Translations under genes and position numbers: made by a program
The notes under the pieces: model-generated
Database searches by the model: none
What the model saw: only the letters and a program-made list of their open reading frames with translations
What the model was told of the DNA's origin: nothing
NCBI GenBank assembly: GCA_009599575.1
Contig: VWND01000066.1
Coordinates: 310,001 to 374,000, forward strand
Direction: 5' to 3'
Origin: Blumeriella jaapii
Lineage: Eukaryota; Ascomycota; Leotiomycetes; Helotiales; Drepanopezizaceae
DNA: 64,000 nucleotides
Shown: piece after piece, positions 47,501-58,242 of the stretch
Layout: each line of letters opens with the position of its first letter
Position numbering within the stretch: position 1 is the first letter of the stretch

Positions 47501-48276
47501 AGTCAATCGCCAATGGCAGGGCCCCCCGGAAGTACATTTTCGGTCTGCATAGATAGACCATCCCGTGATTGAGTCGCTGTCGCCTGCAGAAACCGTGGAT
47601 CGCATATGCCAGGCTGAAAAAATCTGCATTCAGCCAAAAGGTGTGCTGGCAGTCAACAATGAGCAGCCATCCAACCAAACTTAGCTCGGACTGCTTCGGC
47701 CATGGTCGATCTACCCAGATCAAGATAGACATGTAAAGGACAGAAGCAGTGACGAATGGGCAAGGGCGCCAGACGAGGCGGCCCTCCAGGCAAGGTATGC
47801 AAGTGGAGTTGATGCCCAGGTCTGTGATGAGCGTCGTGCAGGTTGTGCGTTGTCCAATGCTCGACTTCGAGGTCGAATCGTGCGAGAAGGTGTGGAAATG
47901 ATTGCAGTCGGAGCGGGGTTGAGGGGCGACGATGGAAGAAGCGTGAGCCTTCTAGTAGCGAGCCGAGTTTCCCGCCGAAGATATATAACACATTGCGGCC
48001 CTCTTGTTGCAGAAGATTGATTCCGGCAGCACCAACCAATCTGTCTCATCCACTCGTCTGTTCAGCTCTCCCAACATCATCAAACGCCCAGTCTGTCGAT
48101 ACTCATCCAAGGTTGGCTCTTGTTGAATCTTGTCGTGGTCTCTGCGCACCGATTCGAGATCCTTCTTTGACAGCCAGTAAGTCTTGAGACCCAACACCAA
48201 TGTCGTTTCATGTTTACCGCGAGTCGGTTAGCCTCGGTGCCAAGCTAACGAAGAGCCTCTGCAGACCCGCTCCAAG
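44537..48276. other. Gene-poor region
   Basis: About 3.7 kb without a supported gene. Frames of 100-180 codons on the minus strand (45270-45797, 47184-47732) lack domains. The element TCACGTGA occurs at 44949-44956. The last 250 bp are the presumed promoter and leader of the small gene at 48277. An old degraded gene or mobile element is possible but not demonstrable by eye. Confidence 0.45.
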
Positions 48277-48729
48277 ATGTGCTTCTACGACAGCTATGTC
48301 ATGGCCTGCAACTGCGGCAAGTGGGGGCACTTCAGACAGCATTGCAGCAAAGGTATGTGTTGCTTGTTTTCCGTGTTTTCCGGAGGTGTCTCCGTCCGGG
48401 TTGCGTAAAATCGAGAGCCACGTGACGTTGGGGTGACCAGGCGGGCCTTGGGCTGACTCTGTGGCGACAGAATATCGCACTGGGGAGACCTGTGGGATGA
48501 AGTTAGTCATGAATAGATATTCCAAGCCCGAGAAGTGCAAGATTGCATCAAGATCGATACCAAGTTGCGTAGCATCAGAAAGGAGGAGGACCGGATTCAG
48601 AGATGGAAACGTGAGACCAACCGAATCAACTCGATCGAGAAGGCAGAGGATACGATCAAGGATCTCAACCGCGAGCTGCAGAAGCTCTACCAGGAGCGGG
48701 AGAACAAGAAGAACTCCTTGGGCTGGTAA
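48277..48729 (+). CDS. Small Cys/coiled-coil protein of a fungal family, frame disrupted
   Basis: Exon 1 (48277-48352) encodes MCFYDSYVMACNCGKWGHFR then QHCSK. Exon 2 starts at 48471 with EYRTGETCGMKLVMNRYSKP, then EKCKI. The frame then breaks at 48543-48544, where TT should be TTT (or equivalent): the next frame resumes CIKIDTKLRSIRKEEDRI and runs to the stop at 48729. Corrected length is 111 residues. The N-terminal half has spaced Cys/His residues that could bind zinc; the C-terminal half is a charged coiled coil (SIEKAEDTIKDLNRELQKLY). Similar small proteins are common in filamentous ascomycetes, often in several copies; I know of no assigned function. The intron (118 bp) contains a CACGTGA motif. 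Confidence 0.75.
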
Positions 48730-49779
48730 GCAACCACTGACGGTTGGGGCGACACACACACCGACACTGACCCCACCCTAGAGGAGAAACAAGTGGCCCG
48801 ACCGCGGCCAACGGCGATGAGGGATAGGTGGGGTACGGCGTTGGCGAAAGCCTTTCCATTCTTTCGTTGCAAATTTTTGGAGACGACCTTAACGTTCTGT
48901 ATCAGACCATGGTTGAGGCGAGGCGTTCACAATGACTGGCTGGGGATGGCAAGAAAAAGCGAGCTTGGGTCGTAAATAGCAATAGTACGTCGCGCTGTAT
49001 CGGCCATAATGATATCGCCAATCCACTCATGGTCCTCCCATCATGACGGCCGATCCAGAGAGGCCCGTTGCCGTGACCATGGGGTATGAAAAGGAGTCGC
49101 CGGCGCTTAGCGATCGTTTCAGATGTGTACGCAATTGCCATCGAGGCCAGCGGCAGCAGCGGCGAGATTGGTACTGTGGTACCTAGTCTGGCAAAGATCG
49201 TGGGCTGAGAGGAGGAAGTGTGTGCATAGTGGGGAAGAAGAGATGCGAAAGGATGGAGGGGGAGGTGTGTCGAGCAGTGTTGACGAAGTCGCTTAAAGCA
49301 CGGCTATTTAGCCTGCATGGGATGAGGACTGCGCAGCGTAAGTGCAGATAGCAGCACTAACGATGCCCGCGGCGGCATACCGGTCATCGGAAATGGATGT
49401 AGACGAGAAAGACTGACCTCGAGCGAATGCTCGTGTCTTTATAAGGCTGGTATAAGAGACTCTGAGGAGTTGATCCAGGGACGTGGCAATGCCGAACAGA
49501 CCTTTCCCGGAGCCTGACTGCGGAGAGCGTGAGAACAACCTGATAGGACGAAGGGGCTGGCTCAAAGAACCAGTAAAGAAGCGATCTTGAGAAGGGGAAT
49601 GCTTGAATGATACAACGCATAGCCAGTCCAGCGTCCATAGGCCAGTCAAAAGCCTTATATCCAGCCTGCCCACCCAACCAACACCAAATCAGACACCCTG
49701 TGGCATCGGGAGCCATGTCCCATGGCGTGGGACTAACACACAAGGAGAAGATGATCGGATCCATGTTTTCTTGATGGCT
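48730..49779. other. Convergent intergenic region
   Basis: About 1 kb between the small Cys/coiled-coil gene (+) and the LAMTOR1-like gene (-). Overlapping minus-strand frames at 49308-49764 have no domain support. Confidence 0.5.
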
Positions 49780-50448
49780 TTACTCGGCGTCCGCGAACCC
49801 CCCAAGCAAAGAACCTATGCCATCTGATTTTACGGGGGTGTGGCCCTTTACTTCCTCCACCTCTTCATCTTCAGATACCCAGCCATCCGAGGCAACAGGC
49901 GTAAGGTCTACAAGAAACTGGTGGTGGGGTCTGCCTGCGGCATTTGTGGCGGATATCTTCGCGAGGACGTCTTGATACTGTACAAGTCTGGCATCTTGGG
50001 CGGGGAAAATTATGTTCGTGGAGAGGCCGGCTGGGGCATGTGCGTTCTGCGGTGGCAGAGCAAAGATATCGACGAGATGGCTACCAGGTACACATTAGCT
50101 GCCGGCCCGTGAATTGAAGCCGCAAGAAGTCGTGTTCGTCCTCCGAGCAGCTTTCGCAAGGGCGCAATCTTACTTCGACGTCAAGCTGACCACTTTCTGC
50201 AGCGCTTCTGTTTCCCGTTGTACTTCTTGCGGATCTGCCTGTATCACTCCAGCATTTTGCTCGCCAAAGCTGCCATATTGATGCGCGTGGCTATCGTCAA
50301 AAAGGAGTCTTTGTTGTTCGTCCTGGCGCCGCCGCCGCTGGTCAGTCTATCACGGCTTCCCCTGAGATGGACAACGTAGCACACTTACCTCTTCAGAGAC
50401 GAAATCATGGTCTTGATCCCGGCCCAGGCAGGAGGAGCAGGCGCCCAT
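49780..50448 (-). CDS. LAMTOR1/EGO1-like lipid-anchored Ragulator subunit
   Basis: A three-exon gene: 50448-50389, 50337-50174 and 50080-49780 (introns 51 and 93 bp, CTGAC and CTAAT branch regions), 174 residues. It begins MGACSSCLGRDQDHDF, a combined N-myristoylation (Gly2) and palmitoylation (Cys4, Cys7) signal. Exon 2 gives QRLLFDDSHAHQYGSFGEQ then VIQADPQEVQRETEALQKVV, and exon 3 continues TSNHLVDIFALPPQ. This order (lipidated N-terminus, LLxDD, QAL/EAL helix, TSNxLVDIF) matches the LAMTOR1/EGO1 (Meh1) family, the vacuolar-membrane anchor of the Rag GTPase complex that activates TORC1. The tail is acidic (SEDEEVEEVKG). Because each exon is short, the gene is easy to miss. The frame is intact. 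Confidence 0.85.
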
Positions 50449-51637
50449 GGTGGAAGGGGATGAGGGCGGATTGCTTGCTGCGAAATGAGGATAGGATCAA
50501 ATCAAATCGGCTGCTGCGAAACCCTTCCTCCAATGACCTCGAGCTCGGCCAGCGCATGAGGAGGCGCTCCTGTATCTGCAGATCTAGAGATCTGAATCGA
50601 GAAATCTATGCAGAGCCGTAGGGCGTGGGATGGAGGGTGTGCATAGCGTCGTTGTTATTGTTGTCGGTGACATTGACGAGGCGAGCGTCCGGCATGATAC
50701 AGTATTTGCGCGTATGCCCAAAAGGGTAAAGCGTGAGATGCGAAACTTGAGATCCCTACTGTACTGGACGGGCCTTCGAAATGGTTTACCTCTTCAATCT
50801 TTCGAGCTTGGCCATTATTGCTATCCCCAACACCTCACAATGGCATGAGAGGTATTCGCGTTCTTAATGCAGTGTTATGGCTCTGACAATTACGAGGTTG
50901 AGATACAAGCCCTAGCCCAGCCTCTACTGCAACTCAATGAGGATGAACACTTGCATCTATGCCACCACGTTGAAGTGTGATGGACAGTATTATGTCAGCT
51001 CGCTCTTTTCATTTACAACATCGAGAGATCATTCAACTTCGAGAGATCTACGGGGATGATCAAATTATAACGCCACGTGATCACTAATGTCTGTTTGACA
51101 GACGATTCTTCGTGTTCGAATCAGTGGCTACAACACTTTCGTTTCTACCTAGGTCCCCGACCAGCCTACCTTACATCATTCTTGATGTGATAGTCTAGCT
51201 TGTTGTTGTAAAAACCAATGCTACTCTCAAACGATCAGATCCCAATAGCCGTTAGCCTGTATACTTCGTCCGCATTTCTATCGATTTGAATTGGTCTGCT
51301 CGATAACCCTAAGCCCCGAGTTTTCCTTGAACTCAACGGAAGTTGTCCTTTCCCACGCAAAGCTCTGTAGCGATCGCCGTCATGCCCATGGCCTCTGTAG
51401 CAGCTCGCTCAACCTCGAGGCTGGCAAGACCCTTCGCTTCCTTCGTAGCTCGATTGCCAACCCATTCACATTATTCGGCTCGAAGTGTGCGATAAAACGA
51501 CGCAGGCGGGCCTCTCCAAACTCGATAGGGTAGTTCCAGCACGAGCCTTGCACTATGAAGAGCATGCTTCGAAACCACCACCCAGCTTTCCCACAACAAC
51601 TAGATAGTTGACATTGCTAATAACGCACAGCATTCAC
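50449..51637. other. Intergenic region
   Basis: No supported gene. The LAMTOR1-like promoter lies on the left. A CCACGTGATCAC element is at about 51073 and a CTACCTAGGTCC element near 51150. Confidence 0.5.
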
Positions 51638-52330
51638 TTAGCTATCGACGAATCTTACTAAACTTCGCTTCCGACGAGGCGACTCTTCTGCATCGTCTTC
51701 TATCCTTGACTGTTGTGATCCAGTATAAGCAAACCGGAACTCCTCTTCGCTTCTAATCGACCCTTTCCCACCACTTTCATACTCCACAAGTCTCAATCCG
51801 GTAGCTTCAACATCACACAGATGCCCACCAGCAGTCTCCTGAAAGAGCTCCTCCAAGATCAGCCCACACTCGTCATGCGACTTCTGCCGCGCAACAATGA
51901 CGCGCGGTTCGCGATCCAAGAACCCAACCAGCCTTTTCTGCGCCCGGTACATTTCTGGCGAGCCAACATCCAGCGGACAAGCTGCTCTTGCCTCGAGCCG
52001 TTCGCGAAATGTGCGGAACAGCAAGTGACGGAAAATGAGCAGTCCGGACGAGTGACAGATCAAACCGACGTGTGATCTCGTGTTGTGGAATGACCTGAAC
52101 GGCTGCTTGATGGCGATAGGGAACGGGTTGATGGACGTAGCGAGCTCCGCGACCTGTTGTCGGTTGAGCTCGGTCTCTCCGGGGGGTAATCTGAGCAGGA
52201 AGAGGTTGGACCAATGCGAGGGTATCTTCGGGTCGCCGTATCTCTCGATCAAGGACCTGACTGGGAGTGTTGATTTTGGTTCAAGGATGAAGCTGAGGCC
52301 CAAAATGTTGCGAGAACAGTTGGGTATCAT
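51638..52330 (-). CDS. 2H-phosphoesterase-like (2'-5' RNA ligase-like) protein, degenerate motifs
   Basis: Single exon from the ATG at 52330, 230 residues. Segment order fits the fungal 2H phosphoesterase group: an Arg/Tyr-rich N-terminal helix, a first motif at SHWSNLFLLRLPP (His39-x-Ser41), SINPFPIAIKQPFRSFHN, a central SGLLIFRHLLFRTFRERLE helix, then the position of the second HxT motif occupied by EPRVIVARQKSHDEC (Arg143-Val-Ile), and a C-terminal strand GLRLVEYESGG. If the alignment is right, the first catalytic motif survives as HxS and the second is lost, so the protein would be catalytically weak or purely binding. The family call is by pattern only. Function unknown. Confidence 0.6.
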   Translation of the reverse strand: MIPNCSRNILGLSFILEPKSTLPVRSLIERYGDPKIPSHWSNLFLLRLPPGETELNRQQVAELATSINPFPIAIKQPFRSFHNTRSHVGLICHSSGLLIFRHLLFRTFRERLEARAACPLDVGSPEMYRAQKRLVGFLDREPRVIVARQKSHDECGLILEELFQETAGGHLCDVEATGLRLVEYESGGKGSIRSEEEFRFAYTGSQQSRIEDDAEESPRRKRSLVRFVDS

Positions 52331-52795
52331 GCTCACGACTTGTTTTTGGTGCTTGAAAGACTGTGTTTTGATGCCTGAGGTCGGCTGGGGCCGTAAAGAC
52401 GTACTCCGCTACCCATGCGACATTCTTCTTTCTCGTCGGTCCTGAGGTCGTGGTTTTCAGAAGTAAACAAGGCGCTATGAGGGATTGGGCAAGCTGTGAT
52501 CGGGGTAGCGGTGCTCTGAGATGCGGCTAAGCACTACAGCACATGTTGAGATGTGGAGAAAATATCCAAGTGACAAACATCAATCCACACAAGTTCTTAG
52601 ATGAGGATGGGAGTTGGGTGACAAGAGATTGGAGATGCCAGAATGCCAAACTGCAGCCTTGGCGAAGAAGAGAAAATCACGTGATGCAGTTTCTGTCTAC
52701 TTTCCATCTGCGATTCAATCTGGCTGTGGTCTGAGGAGAAAAAGAATGGTACAGATACAACTTGCTAATTGGTGACGTGGGTAGTAAAAGCTTGT
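52331..52795. promoter_or_regulatory. Promoter of the 2H-like gene and 3' region of the esterase
   Basis: 465 bp containing the palindrome ATCACGTGAT at 52676-52685, about 350 bp upstream of the 2H-like start codon. Confidence 0.45.
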
Positions 52796-54477
52796 TCAGT
52801 CGCCAGAGAAGTGCCCAGCGAGCTTCAGCAACTCCGACCAGCTCGTATCCTTTCGAACCTCGATTGTTCGTTCCGGAGTCATGACTTTGAACTCGTCGAT
52901 CTGGCTCGTACCATATGGGTAATCCTTTTCGTTATTCACAAACGCGGTCAAGTCCCTGATCCAGTCTTTCATCAACACATACTCTTCAGGTGTTGGCCCG
53001 TGGAGAATCGAAAAGCTATATGCGGTAAGCCAACCTTCATTACTTCAATAGGACTTTTTGAGGCTCACTTCCAAACAGGCCTATCCATCGCGTGAGTCAC
53101 TCCCCACTCTATTGGTACTAGCTTTTCAGTAATAAAAGATAGTCTGTAGGCAATTCGATACCTCCAGATATCTTTCACACTCACGCCGTTCGCGACAAGA
53201 GAGTTGACCAGGAATCTCGAAGGAGCCCGGACCTGCCCATCTGAAATGATCCTTCCGTACAACGCCGTCCACTCCTTCTTATCACCACTATCAGGAAGAT
53301 CGTCTATGTACTCCGGTAGAACTCGGTCCGCGGTCGTGGGTCCATAGTAATTGGATATCTGGAGCCGGAGCGATGCTATATTTGGCTCCGGAGGGTGATA
53401 TATCGAATAGAGAGACTCTTCGTTCAACATCTCTCCAATGAGAAGTCGGAGACCACGCTTATGAAACGTTTTAGCGAACTCACCACTACTTTGGTATTGG
53501 ATCAGGCCAGATTGAATGAAGTCCTCGTCGGTGATCGGTCGGAATGTGTGGTTCTCAAGCTTCTTGACTGCTGATACCAACTCGTAAGAGCCAATTTTGC
53601 GCAACGCAGACAGTTTCTCTGTTCCAGAAGATGCTCTCGGTATCTTAAAGTAATCGCATACCTCCTCGAACTGGACTTGCGTCTCTTCCACCAGCCGAGG
53701 CTGAGCAGGAATCGCGTTCGAGTCCATGAAGAGCCGGTGGAACAGCGCCTCTTCAGGTTCAACCAAAGGATACTTTCTGAAGTCGTGAAGGACCTGAGCA
53801 TGAACTCCATAAGCCCCTGCGCTCCTCCCAGCAAGTGTGACGTTGTTCGGATCACCTCCAAACGCCGAGATGTTCTCGTGGACCCATTCCATCGCCACTC
53901 TCTGATCCCACAGACCATAATTGCCCACCGACCCATCGCCACTCTCCTGCTTCAAATCCTCTCCAGAGAAGAATCCGAAAATGTTCAAGCGGTACCCAAT
54001 CGCGACAAACACCGCGTTCAGCTCTCCCGTCGAGATCAGCTCCGTCGGATCCATAGCCTCTTCTTGCGACGGGTCGCCCATCTGGAACCAGCCCCCGTGC
54101 AACCACAGCATCACGGGCCATCTTTTTTCGTCTTCCCCAACTTTATCGACCGGTGTCCAGATGTTCAATCTCAGACAGTCCTCACTGTACAGGATCTCCG
54201 AGCCTTCATCGGGAATCGAACCGAACTTGGCCTGTGGGCAAATGGGACCGAACTTTCTACCATCGAAAGATGCTTCAGAGCTCTCTTCATAACGGTATGT
54301 CTTTGGTAGTGGACGAGGCTTTTTCCACCGATGTTCGCCGGTCGGTGGCAGGGCGTATGGAATCCCCGCGTATCGACGGGCTTTCGAGTCGTACTGCAGG
54401 CCTCTGATCGAGCCACGGCTACCGGCAAGCTTAATCTCGTGCTCGGTCACGGCGTATGGTGAAAGTACGTTCCCCAT
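52796..54477 (-). CDS. Type-B carboxylesterase/lipase with N-myristoylation motif
   Basis: Alpha/beta-hydrolase of the cholinesterase-like family. Exons 54477-53069 and 53015-52796 give 542 residues. Marks: ARRYAGIPYALPPTGEHRWK, SEDCLRLNIWTP, the oxyanion-hole region PVMLWLHGGWFQMGD, NYGLWDQRVAMEWVHENISAF, and the nucleophile elbow GDPNNVTLAGRSAGAYG (Ser). A candidate catalytic His lies in WGVTHAMDRPVW, just before the intron. There is no secretion signal; instead the preferred start gives MGNVLSPY, a good N-myristoylation consensus (Gly2, Ser6). The in-frame upstream start at 54528 would bury this motif. The protein is therefore probably intracellular or membrane-attached. The substrate is unknown. 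Confidence 0.87.
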
Positions 54478-55369
54478 AGCTGCTCTTGATGAACGCGCCG
54501 TTCTCAAATTCGGATGTTTCTGCCTCACGTTTCGAGAGGGAAGAGAGGAGGGATAGCATGAGTATGCCCATGATTCGGTAGAGCTAAGCGAGGCTCACCT
54601 TCTGACTCGTGACTCGGGTAAACAGAAGATCACGAATCGCGCACGCAGCATTAACGACAACGACACTACCAAATATTGTGTGCGTTACAAAGTCGTAGTG
54701 AAATGGACATACGTACCTTCGTCACGGTCGTCTTACCAACCTATGGCAATTCTGGGATTGAAACCCGTCCCTTGCAGATAGTCTTGATGATACAAGATCC
54801 GCCGGACGAGAAGCGCGCGGCTGCTGCCATGGTGGAGTCGAACAGGAGGAGCAAGAGCCGAGGAATCTCTTTCCAACGCCAGTCACACTGTTCGAGCGCA
54901 GCGTCAGGCGTGCTGCTGCCAAAGACGAAGAAGTGGAGGAGAGCGAAGGGGAGTGGTTTCCATTCCACCTGAGAGGCCGAGGTTGATGCTGCGTTTCCGA
55001 TGATAGATCGACCGAGGAAGCTGTAAGTCGTCGACGTTGAGCGTGAGCAGCATCAGCAGACTAGAAGAATGGTTGCATTGGGGTCACCGGATAGCTAAGG
55101 CGAAATAGGCTTTGTGGATAGAGGAACACACGACGTGGAGTATCAAGATCAGGCACAAAGAGGTAGGTTGGGGGGAAACAAGCAGAAAAATATGAAGATG
55201 AACGCGAATCAAAAATCTGGAATACAAAGAGTATAGGAAACTATCCCAAAGCAGTCGGATATCAGCAAGATGAAGAGAGCCTACACCCAAACCTACGTCC
55301 AAAATCGAAGCCAAAAGCCTCGCCTCGAAGCTGAAAACACGCAGAAACTGAAATCTCGTTGCTAATCGG
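54478..55369. other. Intergenic region between esterase and PAP2 genes
   Basis: Both flanking genes are on the minus strand. Frames of 75-100 codons at 54.68-54.97 kb on both strands lack support. It presumably holds the esterase promoter and the PAP2 3' end. Confidence 0.5.
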
Positions 55370-56515
55370 CTAGTTTCCTTCCTCGTCGTCACTCAAGTCG
55401 AAATCCCTCGCTGATCTCGCGGTCTCTTCGTCAGTCTTGATCTTCGCGAACCCTTCATTAAAACTTGATTCTCGAGATTGAAATGGTTCGCTGCATTTAG
55501 CCGAGTGAAGCCGAGGATAGTATCGTCTGTATGAGAAATACGCGATGACCAATCCCAGAATTGAGCCACAGGTGACGTCGTAGACATCGTGGCTGGTCTT
55601 GTAAGCCCAATTTCTCGACCGAGGGGGAGAATAAGTACTTACCGATAATCCTCGCACCGACTTATGGCAATCATAGCAGCGCCCAACAACGGCCCGATAG
55701 CGAGCAGCGCCTTCGAAAGGTCCGTCCTCGGTCTAAAAACACGCATCTGTCCGGCAAAGAACAGAGACAGGAAGCCTAGCCCGCTAAAGGCAAACGAAGA
55801 GTGTCCAGACGGGAAACTCCTCCACCCATCATGTAAAGTGTGGGAATTGGTTTCGGTGCATACGTCGACCGTGACGAGCACATTATCAGGAGTCCCGGGG
55901 GCGGGCTTGCAGCGGGCTATTAGGTCGGGACGGGGACGTCCAACGGCATTCTTGATCGAGTCTGTAACAAAGAGGGTGAGGAAAATACTGGTTTCGTTAG
56001 CTACCAGACACAAATGGTACACGTAAGTAGAGAGAGACGTACCTTATAAGCAGTCCGAGAATTGTGACGTGGAACTTGTGTCCCCCGGCCCTTGAAGCGC
56101 CTAGCCAGAGAACCAGCAGCACCAGTGGCACGATTCCCCCGTAGACGATGCCCCATGTCACCGGGACACGTTCGACCGAAGCATGCGGGTATTGGAGATT
56201 AATGTTGCTGATGAAGAACATGCGATGGAAAGGCCGGACGAGGAAGACCAGCTGTCCTCATGTCAAAATGCAGTTCGTGTTGTCATTACCAGATAGATAC
56301 TCTGGTCAGATAAGGTGTATATCGTACCAGCAGATAGGCTGTGAACAGCAGCACAAGGCCAAGATAGTCTGGGGCATACGTTCTCTATGTATGGTATTAG
56401 TATCGAGACTTGGATGAGGATATATTGCAAGACGTACCTCCCAAAACCTGGCCATGGATCCAATCCAGCCCGTCCTCGAGGCGAGTCCATGATGAGACCG
56501 CACAAGTGGAGCCAT
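55370..56515 (-). CDS. PAP2 lipid phosphatase (DPP1/LPP1-like)
   Basis: An integral membrane phosphatase that dephosphorylates phosphatidate and diacylglycerol pyrophosphate. Five exons: 56515-56438, 56384-56328, 56251-56043, 55987-55643 and 55592-55370, 303 residues, phases intact. All three PAP2 signatures are present: KNAVGRPRPDL (motif 1), SFPSGHSSFAFSGLG (motif 2) and SRCEDYRHDVYDV (motif 3, split by intron 4), with the catalytic histidines in PSGH and YRHD. Transmembrane helices occur around YLGLVLLFTAYLL, GIVPLVLLVLWLG and GLGFLSLFF. The C-terminus is acidic (DFDLSDDEE). A second in-frame Met 20 codons downstream (MARFWE) could also be used. It is divergent from MED7 over 341 bp. Confidence 0.93.
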
Positions 56516-56856
56516 TTTCCAAACCGCGCTGCTTGGATCAAGGCCTCATGTCCGTGGCAGAATGGTGAGGAGATACTTGAGCAGCGAGAACGAGGTAAGT
56601 ATGAAGTTAGGAGAGGCTGAAATAATGTGCAAGAAAGGGATGTGGGGTGGTTGGAGACAAGGAGTCCAGTAGTTTGGTAGCCTCGCCGAGGTATGTCCTT
56701 ACAGTACGACAGGAGAAAGAAAGAAAGTTCCAACCTTCTTCACTACAACATCACCACGACGACAACCTGCGCATCTCGAACTATCAATCTCAGTTCCTCG
56801 TGTTTCGAGCAGCTCTAGAATTCTTCACGGACAACTACAATAACCATATAACAACC
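56516..56856. promoter_or_regulatory. Divergent promoter PAP2 / MED7
   Basis: 341 bp between two divergent start codons; no recognised elements. Confidence 0.5.
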
Positions 56857-57750
56857 ATGGACGATGCCCAACAGCCACCTCTCTCGCAACAGCCTTCCCA
56901 GCGCCTCCTCCCTTCTGGACCTCCTTTACGCCGGAGAACCTCGAGCGCATCCAGTCTTTGCGCGCGACCTCAAACATCTCTTCGTCCAAGACCGAAGATG
57001 CCTCCAAGAGCCTTCCGTTACGGATCCTAGATCTGCCTGTCGAGCTGCGCAATCTGCAGCCGCCAGAACCGCCGGCAGATGGACATTTCCGGTGTTTTGG
57101 GGATCAGTTCTGGGTACCTGTTCCTTTCCTCTCTCCCCTCGTCTAGATGGAAACAAGCATAAGAAGAGGTCGAGGTCGGCGGCATCAAGGTTGAATTGGG
57201 TGCTAACACTACTCATACGCACAGCTCGACGCGCCCCTTCCAACGCTCCAAGACATCTCCATCGACCAGCTCTACACGCCGCCCTCGTCGCCCTCGCCCT
57301 CCTCCCTGCCCATCGCGCACAAGCCGCACCACGACCGGGCCTTCACGCTCAAGCGGCTGGCCAAGTCGCTGCTGCTCAACTTCCTCGAGCTGGTGGGTAT
57401 CATGGCCATCAACCCGGACCAGTATGGCGAGAAGGTGGACGACCTCAAGACGCTGTTCGTCAACTTTCACCACCTGCTGAACGAGTACCGGCCGCACCAG
57501 GCGCGCGAGAGCTTAATTGATGATGCGCGAGCAGCTGGAGCGGAGCCGCGCGGAGACGAGGGGCGTGCGGGAGGCGAAGAGGAAGGTGGAGAGCGTGTTG
57601 GAGGGATTGGCTGCCGTGGGTGTAGGTGTGGGTGTGGGTGTCAATGGGGGAGGGGGGGCGGTTGAGGCCAAGGTCGAGGAGCAGGTAGTGGAGAGGGAGA
57701 GGGAGCTATGGGAGGAGCTGGAGAGCGAGTTTGGAAGTGTGGGATCTTGA
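56857..57750 (+). CDS. MED7: Mediator complex subunit 7, frame disrupted twice
   Basis: MED7 is a middle-module subunit of Mediator. Exon 1 (56857-57113) starts MDDAQQPPL; the family sequence [20 protein letters not shown] and [18 protein letters not shown] continue in another frame, so a base is missing (or two are extra) between about 56880 and 56895. No ATG exists in the second frame after its upstream stop. Exon 2 (57225-57750) carries [51 protein letters not shown], then breaks near 57513-57519 (TTAATTG): the next frame continues [20 protein letters not shown]. Either one base is extra or two are missing. The C-terminal tail beyond ~240 is low complexity. An essential-gene homologue with two small breaks argues for sequence errors. 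Confidence 0.85.
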
Positions 57751-58242
57751 GAAATCGGGGAAGGCTGTTGCGGCATTGGCTTTCGCGTTGGCATACTTGC
57801 TTGATGGCGGAGCATATCTGGTCTCGGGGCAAATCTGGAAACATAACATGGGGAAGGCTTTTGGCCGGCATAGGCGTTGATTTCTCTGGTCTCGGGGCCC
57901 ATCCCATCTCGAGACGTAGCTATCTGAATAGCATCGCGTCTGCTCAGGCACGCAAGACTCAAATCCAGCAGCAGTGCCGCCTGGCCAGAAACGCACGGAA
58001 GACGGGAACCTCCACCCATCACGCAAGATATAGCTCAACGCATCTCATGTCATTCGTGTTTCCATGCCTCACTCCATACATCCATCCATCCACAGCACTC
58101 ATGCCCGCACGCCACTCCACTCCACTCGACTCCCAGCGAGCATGCCCTCAAACGCTGATATCAAAACACATCTACCCTTCCCAGTCCATCTCTCTTGGCT
58201 CCCTTCCCCCTTTCCCCATCCTCTCCCTTCCTCCAAATCCTC
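57751..58242. other. Convergent 3' region MED7 / CaaX microprotein
   Basis: 492 bp without a supported gene. Confidence 0.5.

Noticed and set aside
47184..47732. 182-codon minus-strand frame starting MSILIWVDRP
   Set aside because: No recognised domain, no splice continuation and no similar family known to me; kept only as a possibility.
54676..54972. Opposite-strand frames of 75-99 codons
   Set aside because: Neither has a recognisable family; they overlap on opposite strands in a promoter region.
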